A stretch of 64,000 nt of DNA, taken from the NCBI GenBank assembly GCA_950295325.1, contig OX485806.1, positions 12,214,001-12,278,000 on the forward strand, written 5' to 3'. Below are positions 56,186 through 64,000 of the stretch, one piece after another. The notes under the pieces are model-generated. The model did no database searches and was not told the origin of the DNA. It saw only the letters and a list, made by a program, of their open reading frames with translations. The position numbers and the translations under genes are program-made. Source of the DNA: Polytrichum commune (Eukaryota; Streptophyta; Polytrichopsida; Polytrichales; Polytrichaceae). Position 1 is the first letter of the stretch, and each line of letters begins with the position of its first letter.

Positions 56186-56940
56186 GAGCGGGTGCTTTGG
56201 AATTGCTATACAGGTGTATTCTTTGCACTTCACATCCAGATCGACATCGCTGTTAGGAATATGGGAGCAATTAATCCAGATGTATGTAATTTATCACTCA
56301 TTATGTCGTCAAGATCCACTTTCCGACGTCGATATGATGATGTCGGAAGTTAGGCCTCATTATCATCGTTGCCACTGCTTTCCCGTGAACGAATTATACG
56401 TTTCTTATGGAATCAAGAATATCAGTTACTCCATACTTGGACCTATCGTGAATAGTAGTCACGTGAGAAATCGATTATTGCGTTGCTGACAAAGAGATGG
56501 CGCCAAAGAGAAATATGGACTGGATATACAGCTGGTTTACAGATATTGATGGCTGGTTGCTGTTTTCAAGGATAGCGGTTGGGAGCGTCATAATGTACCT
56601 CCTGAAAGTTATCAAGGAGAAGTGAAGGATCTCTCTCCCAAGAGGTCTGGCATCACACAGTGCAGATATTTCGATGAATACATTTAGGGCCTGATAGTAC
56701 CCTAACCAACCTTTCTTAGTCAATATCATTGCATAAATATGTCAAAATTCCTCTTCGAGTCACCTCAAGTCATATAGAGAAGAACGCTTGTCGACATAAA
56801 ATCAGCAGAACTTAAAAGGGCAATGTTATCGAGGAGCACAACTATGGAACCAAGTTCGATAGTATTAATGTATCTGGATCGAAGTATAAGTACAGGAGTG
56901 CGATTATCTCCACTATATTAGGTCTTGAGACAGCATAAGA

Positions 56941-59900
56941 ATGACTTCAAATTCAAATCAAGGGAGTCGTCTCGCAGAAAGGGACGTTTCTCTTGGACTC
57001 TTCGACAGGAAAGACCACGTGCAACAATGGGTGTCAGCGATTGTCACTCAAGTGGAGGACCGTGCCAAACACTTTACCAAACGTTGGAGGGATATTCCAA
57101 GCCAGAAGTCTAGACAAAACCGATTCTCATCAACACGAGGATTAAGGTCATTACAAACTCTTGATGAAGGCACTCCTCGAGATATCATAAAAACACGAGG
57201 GCAATGTGCGAAGAGTCTGAAATTACAACGTTCTACTCGACATGGATTAACAGTGATTGATACTAAAGTGGCAAACCGAGATGATGATTATACGGAGAAC
57301 CACCACACGATACCAGAACTAACGTCGCACAGCGGGCTCCAATTCCGAAAGTTTCGTGAGATATCATCAGAATTGCTCCAGAAGATTCTTCTCCAAGTGG
57401 ATCAGAAGCACGCCGTGATTCGGCATTCGAGGAAGACATTAGGGATACATAAAACAAGGTCGCAATCAAGTCTTGAAATTCGAAAGAAGCGGAAAAGCTT
57501 TCCTCCAAAACATCTGCCGTCGTGGAACGCAAGTCGAGGCGCAACACTTGACAGGACTCTGCTTGTACGTCTCGTGTTTAGAAGAATAGACTTGCAGATT
57601 TCATAGAGATCACAAGAAGCTAAGCACACTTCCCCTCGAAGCGTGGAAATGCTTCATATAGCATCCAACATGGATCTTGTGGCAGAAACTGGCGAGAGCT
57701 TATTGCCTCTTTCCTTCTGTCGAAATGGACCATCAGTAGTCACATTTCAGTACCATCTAGTCAATGTATTTCTCTCTTTAGCTCACTAGGCCTTCCAATA
57801 GTGTTTGCATGTTACTGTCTCTCTCTGGTCATGTTTTTCCAGTCTATCTTATCAGGGTTTGTTGTGCTCATTGTGGAATAATTGCAGTCACTCTCAGTAC
57901 ATAGTTCTAAATTTCCTCAGTGATCTCGTCCTCGTGTCAAGTCTTCAAGGTTGTATACCTTTGTCAAATAATTCAGCTGATATTTCCAGAAATGTCGCCA
58001 GCAATTCACCGCCTAGAGTCCCTACTCTCTCAAAGTGAATGAAAGAGCTTTGGAGATTCTTAGTGAAACTTTCAGCAAAGAATTACACAAACTGTTAGTT
58101 CGTAATACATTTTCATGCGCTCCAAATATTTCATGCTGGAAAATATGGAGAAGAGTAATGCTTCTGCTATGAGGTGAACGCGTCAAGGCCAAGGCAGGCT
58201 CATGTGGTTTCATTGTTGTGCTACTCTTTCCTTCTAATTTGTTTAGTAATAAGTGCGGCAAACTTGATGATGTTGTGCAGCTTGACAGGGGAGGTGTCCA
58301 AAATTCGAAAGACTTACGGTATGCTTTGCTCAGTAACCTTGAGATCGATTCTGTCGATGCAAGCGAATTCGAGAGTTTCACTGGACTTCACACCCTCGAT
58401 CTTTCTGGAAATTACTTGCCCATGGTACAGTTCAGGAAGAAAGTGCTCCACCAAAGTCGTTTTGGTTGATGATGAAGCTTGTAGCGTTCCTTGCGTCATT
58501 AGAATCTGTTACTCTTACTTGTGAAAGATTCAGCAAAACATTCAAGCAATAGTGACTTGATTGCTAGAGGGCATTGAAGAGATGCCGCTGTGCGGGTAGA
58601 GAGACTTTGTAGTCCTCACATGAAAATGCGTATCGGTAGTGCAAGTCCCGCACCGTAAAGGTTAATGTGAAAGTAGAATGGTCATATAAGACATTTTGAG
58701 CCAAATGTTGCAACCAAGAATTTCACAGTCAACATTTTTACCTTCTTCACGATATCGGCCACCCTAGTAGCATGCGAACAGATCTGTTCTCGGGAAACCT
58801 AATTCTTGAATTCTGTTGTAACCATGCATAATAACCTATAAACAAATTTCACTTTAATTGGATATCTGTCTGCAGGAACTTCTGACTTCGTTTCCAGCGC
58901 TTAAAAAACTGAGTTTGCAATGCAATCAGATTACGGATGTGGCCTTCTCAAAGGGCTCGTTTGCACTGCTAAAGGTTAGTACTGCTCAAACATCGAAGCT
59001 GTGGTGTTTCTCAAGGCTTACGATACATGGAGCATCGGGTAAAACACTAAGGGAAAAACATGCATGTTTCTGTTTGTCACTGTCTTTGTGGCTATCACAT
59101 GTCAGTTATTTTCCATTTCATTGAATAGAATGATCCTTAAGTCTCTAGGTAATTCACGTTCTGGTGAAGATTTTGACAATTCATGATGTTGAAGGAGGGT
59201 TCAAGTGGTGTTAAAACCCCAACATTGGTCAATTGGAGCAGGGTGATTGATTTTGGTCAAGAGACGATTATGAAATTATATAAAACTCCTTATCAAATTT
59301 TCGAGGGCACCATTTTAGGTAGCTTCAAAAGTTTACCATGATATTCACTTTCACATTCTTCGCGCCAAAGTCAAACGCCTCCCATTCATTTCACTAAGAT
59401 TGGGGGTTCTGACACCACTTGAACCCTTCATAAGCATTATAAAATGTCAAATCTGGGGCAAAACTCCCTACCAAAACATGAGTTTTGATAGACTCTAAGG
59501 ATAACCCTAATATAACAATGTCTACTATATGAGAAAGTTACCATGTGATACTTAAAATGGCGCAGGTTTTGGATGTTTCCTACAACTCTATCAATTCATC
59601 GGATATATGTGCATTGTCCTCACTTCCTTCGCTGCGTGAGCTCAACATTAATCACAACAACCTCGGTGGCATTTCACAAGAGACTATCGGCGTGGAAGGA
59701 TTTTCTTCTTTGGAGAGGCTGTACGCAGCTGGAAATCGTTTAGCTTCTCCATCCTTACTTTGTCTCACCAAGGTTCTAAACTGCCACACAAGCTCTGTTT
59801 TCGGATTTCCTCACATTTTTCCTTTTTTGTGAATTGTTTGTATATTTGGGTGGCGGTAGGAGTTTAAACTTTAACTTCTGCTGGTAAGCAAGTCGCCAGA

Positions 59901-62900
59901 ACATGGCGTAATCACAATTGAAAAGCCGGTATAGTGTTTCAGTCACGAAATAAACAATGTAGAAGCAACATCTGAATGGAATTGCCTGTCACGAACAGAT
60001 CTTCTCAACAAACAGTCAAATATGCTCTAAAGAAATTGTCTCCATGTTTTTTCAGTTTGTATTCAGATATCTTGACATTTTTGATACATTGTGTCTTCGT
60101 CAACAAAGTTAAATTGCTGATATCTGTTGCAGAATGGGGCTGATCAGAGTTAACCAGTCTCTCCTGCATGTCTGTTATGCAGCTCCCAAAGCTGGAAAGA
60201 CTCTACTTGAGCCAGAACATTATTCAACGTATTCCCCAGCAGGTGATCCTTTCTGGAAGTTAGGTGTAATATTGATGTCACACTCTTGTGTCCTAAATTT
60301 GAACATGTACTTTCAGTCGTCGAAATTGAGGGGACCATCGGCTAATTGGAGGAAGGCTGGTGTTGACTGAAGGAATGTTTCTAAGACATTGGTGCATTCC
60401 GTGGGATCACGTTGGTCAAACCCCATATCTTTACCCAAAGAACAACACACTCAACTAGATTGTATACTCAGCAAACTTCTGCGAGTTTGATGGATTGCAA
60501 TCAGTAAAACATTATGTAATGCAAGTAAAGCAAATTTTAACAGTAAATGTCAAGCATCTGAAGGTCAAATCTTGTATATTGCGCATGTCTTTCAGTATGC
60601 ATGAAACTGCAGAGCTTCTGGATGGGGTGAGCAGTTGGGAGGTGACATGTTTCCTGTGCTCAAAGTGCTGGACCTGACTTTTAATCCAATCAAGGAACCT
60701 TCCTCATTGGCACCCTTGAGGAAAATACAACACTTGCAAATGGTATTCCACTTTCACAAAACAAGCTAAGTCCAATGAGAGTCTTGCACTAGAATTTGGC
60801 ACAAATAAACTGAAAGAAAAGAGTGAAATTGAAGCATATACTGCAAAAGTGCTTGTGAGAAACTTACTGACGATTCTAAATTCTCTTGCCACATCTCCAT
60901 GTTCTGCACTATACTTCGTTCACAATTTTGTTTCATAAGCACTTAATCATGTTCTTGTGAATTTTCATTACCACTGGTGCATAGCTTTGACATAGGGAGC
61001 ACTAGTAGAAAACAGGTATACATAATTTTGCTAAAGGGGGTGACTCTACGTCTCTAAATTGGCTGTTTTGATCCCATTTGTAGTCGATTTTATGTTTAAA
61101 TTCATAATCAAACGAGCCATGTCCAATTAACGTATCAAGAAGTTATCTCAAATATACGTTGCTGAGTCCGTAAAGCATCAATTGCATTTTGCTTGTTTTG
61201 ATTTCAGATACTATTATGGGGAACGCAACTAGCAACACGGGTGGCGTATGACATGAATGGAAGGTGTCTACCAATCTCAATGCCGGTCCTTCAAGAAGCA
61301 ATACAAGCTCAGACTGCAGGTCAACATTGGTTGCTGGAGAAGCCCAACAACATGAAACAACAACCATTTGAAGATTGGGAGAATCTACTGAGTCATGTTG
61401 TCCCGCAACAAATAATTCCCGTCTATTCAGTAAGCACAAATCCATACCATGTTGCCTTTCCTGATTCCGGTTGCTTTGTTACGATCTCTCATGTTAAGCA
61501 AGAATCTGCTACAAACCGAAATTCCAGGTCCGAATTAGAATTATGCTTGTTTATAGTGCGGCATGTAAACATCAAAGACTTCCCTCCAGGGAAACCAAAG
61601 GCTTGCAGTCTGCAGACAGTATTGTACAAGGAGAAAATCAAAGATGTATCCTATGTACACTTTCTGGCAGGTGTGCTGACAGTAATTACAAAAGGCTGGA
61701 TGACACTTCAATATGTTCATGAAAATGCTGATGATTATTGCTTCACTGAAATTAGAGTTATTTGTAGAGTCTCTGGGTCAAACTCCGGGTGAGTTGGTTC
61801 AAAGGTATCTTTGAGAGCTTATGCCTAAAGTCACCGAACAAGTTTTAAATCAAGGCTAGAATGAACATGCTCAAAGAGTGGGGCCGTGTTAATAAAAAAA
61901 CAAATTAATAACTTCTCATACTAGGATTCCGTGGGTCAGTGCCCATTTTACATCCTAATCCTAAATTTTTTTAATTTAGTTTTCTGGATTGAAAGGAGAG
62001 GTTCAAGGAGTTCTTCCCCATGTCTCAAAATTCAGCTCCAACACAAGAAGTTCTAACGAGTTCTTAATAGAAGAGCCCTTCAAAGAGACACCACGCTGCC
62101 ACCACACACCTTGTTTGGTCCTTCATTGAGAGACTACACAGATAACTCTATTGTTTTACAATGTTTTTCATATGATTGATCATATTGTAAAATCGCAAGT
62201 TGTTGATTATTTTTCACACAAATGTTCATGTCAACCAGAAGGTGGACATCACCAATAGACTAAATCATTGCGCAATAGAGCAACAGAAGACGAGTTCCCA
62301 TGATCTTTAGGGGAATCCTCTTGGTGGTTGTCCAAGCATGACTATGCCAGTAATAATACCTACATTTTTTCCATGGATAATCAATCCGGACACTAATCAA
62401 ATTGATTACCACAACTTTCAAAATGTAGAAAGCAATTATGTGACTAGCTTCATACCATGGTAAGGACTTAGTTTGTTGAAATTCAGATGGTTAACAATGG
62501 AATGCTAACCCACATAAGTGTAAGAACTATGTTGCTGACATTGTTGCATTACATGATGTTGTGCACAGGAAATGAAGGAAATGATGACAAGCTCAAAAAC
62601 ATCGCAGCGTGGTGTTAACAATCCACCCAATTTTCCTATATTCACACCCTTGGTCATGAAAGAGGTGTACATTTGCTCTTTCAATCCAATCACGTTGGTT
62701 CAAAAGTACATCTACTTATCCATATTGGAATTTTGAAACATTGAAGGTGGATGGTTGTTGACACAATCATTATTCCAAAGCTCCAAAATGGCCAACCACC
62801 GATGGCAGCAATGCAACAGGCTGGGTAGCAAAGGCCCAAAATAATACTTCAAAAATAGCCAATTATTTGCTTAATGACTTCTAGATTCTCATGTGGAAGG

Positions 62901-63348
62901 ATCTCATTTGATGAGAATATTCTCAGTATAGGTGTTGAAATGAAATGTCTATGAAGAACAAAGCCACCAATTTCTAATAGATCCCGACTTCTATCGTAAG
63001 GTTATGCCCATTCTTGAAATTCCATTTACTAATACAAACAGCACTGACAAGCTATGTTACAGTTACATTTATCAAGTCCTAGCTGTTCCATCCATGCCTC
63101 ATTATCTGGGAACTGTGACAGCTAGCTGAAGTACAAGACTTTCATAAATGTCGGTGTAGGAGTTGGAGGAGACTGCAAGCACAAAGAGTCCCAGAATTAA
63201 TCCTCACGCTGAAGGACCAAAAGCTGCTGTGGCATCACTTAAGCTGGCTTTGGATACGATTCCATTCCAAGATGTTGGTGAGGACATCAATTCACCAAGT
63301 TATCGGATGCCAACAAGGCTTCAAAAACTGAGAATCAAGCAGAGTAGG
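56941..63348 (+). CDS. XRRA1-like leucine-rich-repeat protein, multi-exon, partial (continues past window)
   Basis: Exons, all in phase 0 with GT-AG borders: 56941-57564, 58281-58424, 58876-58974, 59566-59772, 60183-60242, about 60635-60742, 61208-61429 and 63160-63348; further exons probably lie between and beyond. Exon 1 is basic and low in known motifs. Exons 2-6 spell successive LRRs: FTGLHTLDLSGNYLPM, FPALKKLSLQCNQITDV, LPSLRELNINHNNLGG, LPKLERLYLSQNIIQRIP and FPVLKVLDLTFNPIKEP, followed by ILLWGTQLATRV at the place where XRRA1 has its IxxYGNPL cap. Exon 8 (EGPKAAVASLKLALDTIPF; SYRMPTRLQKLRIKQ) fits the family's C-terminal region. XRRA1 is a conserved LRR protein implicated in X-ray response in animals; its plant role is unknown. 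The LRR call is firm, XRRA1 is likely. The start is the first ATG of the long exon. Confidence 0.65.
61430..63159. other. probable intron of the XRRA1-like gene
   Basis: A plus frame stays open after 61429 to 61792 (PPGKPKACSLQTVLYKEKIK), so another exon or a retained intron is possible at 61533-61668. The rest is AT-rich with no recognised feature. Confidence 0.35.
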
Positions 63349-64000
63349 GTGCGTTTCCTAGCACTCTTTAAACTTATCTGTAAAGTGACAGAGGGAGGGT
63401 CAAAACCATGGGTTATAAGGGAATCTTCTTGAATTTAAGTTATTTGTATCCTCTATTAAGTCCCCTTAAAAATTGAAGGAAGATTAAATTTTGAGGCAAG
63501 AGAGAATTCATGAGTTTGTGTCATTGAAGCACCCCCAGACTAGACATCACCCACCTCCATTAGGCCAACTTGATGTCACCCTCTTATTATACAAAGTTTA
63601 GAACAAGGTCCATGATTTAGGCTACACAAGTTACATAAAAAAATCTACAAAATCCCTTAACGTTCTGGATAAAATCATTCTTGCCCCTAACCCACCTAGA
63701 GGGTCCAGGTTCCCTTAAAAACACATGGTTACTTAAACACAGAATAACTCAAGAAGTTAAGGCTCCATTTTCGCCTATCTTAACAGTTGAGATAAGAAGC
63801 ATGGACATTTCTATCTTAGCAGTTGCAATGGGCATGTTTCTTTTCTCCATGTTCCAAAGCTCTTGGACTAAATGTACAGAACTGTATGAATCTCAATAGC
63901 TGACAATTTTGACAGATAGAGCAGACACATGCACACATTTCCAATGTTCCAGGACAACCAATGCAACAAAGGGAACAAATAGAGACACGTGTCAAGGAGA
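63349..64000. other. right edge: intron or 3' part of the XRRA1-like gene
   Basis: The donor GTGCGT follows 63348. No further exon of the gene was recognised before the window ends. Confidence 0.35.

Noticed and set aside
56088-56489. 133-aa plus-strand open frame
   Set aside because: It overlaps the atp1 fragment on the opposite strand and has no motif of its own.

Overview
The window is nuclear DNA of a land plant. The host genes are plant-type: a membrane-associated progesterone-binding (MAPR4/neuferricin-like) gene with eight short, clean exons, a plastid-type membrane protein, and an XRRA1-like leucine-rich-repeat gene. A seed-free lineage, most likely a fern, is my inference. It rests on the transposon-dense layout, the LINE type, and a nuclear copy of mitochondrial atp1 that still carries C where the protein family needs T, as expected from an organelle with heavy C-to-U RNA editing. 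No tRNA, rRNA or CRISPR array was seen.

Left third (1-19.1 kb). A decayed Ty3/gypsy chromovirus fossil (1-4258) begins inside its 5' LTR. An unassigned A/C-rich stretch follows, then an array of covarying palindromes (6.6-6.8 kb). The dominant object is a 12,146-bp CACTA (CMC/EnSpm) transposon at 6938-19083 with matching 12-bp ends and a TGT target duplication. It carries two divergently arranged genes. The minus-strand TNPA-like gene reads open after splicing (660 aa). The plus-strand TNPD-like transposase has two in-frame TGA codons at conserved Trp positions. A minisatellite and a 915-bp PIF/Harbinger-type element holding a strong hairpin lie between them.

Middle (19.1-42.7 kb). A minus-strand multi-exon gene encodes a GIY-YIG-type nuclease domain (22.2-24.0 kb). 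Next comes a patchwork of exon fragments from unrelated genes in both orientations: a CLU/FRIENDLY TPR fragment (+), a FIGL1-like AAA ATPase fragment (-), and two unidentified exons. These lie on the 3' side of a broken Helitron (Rep/helicase on minus, 29.7-33.9 kb), which suggests Helitron gene capture. Two further host-like exons lie on the other side. A second palindrome array, a degenerate LINE (37.1-39.7 kb), a short TIR element with a near-perfect hairpin, and a DUF7869-type transposon-like fragment follow.

Right third (42.7-64 kb). The MAPR4-like gene (complement 42790-45866) is intact. A dispersed repeat sits in its first intron and recurs at 47.7 kb. A two-exon plastid membrane protein gene (complement 50174-51952) has a tandemly duplicated intron. 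Then come a GGGCAT-rich minisatellite, two oppositely oriented pogo-like deletion derivatives, a HUH-like replication protein remnant, the atp1 NUMT, and the XRRA1-like gene on plus, which continues past the right edge.

The host genes are separate units with no operon-like link. The transposons dominate the sequence and probably explain most of the gene debris.
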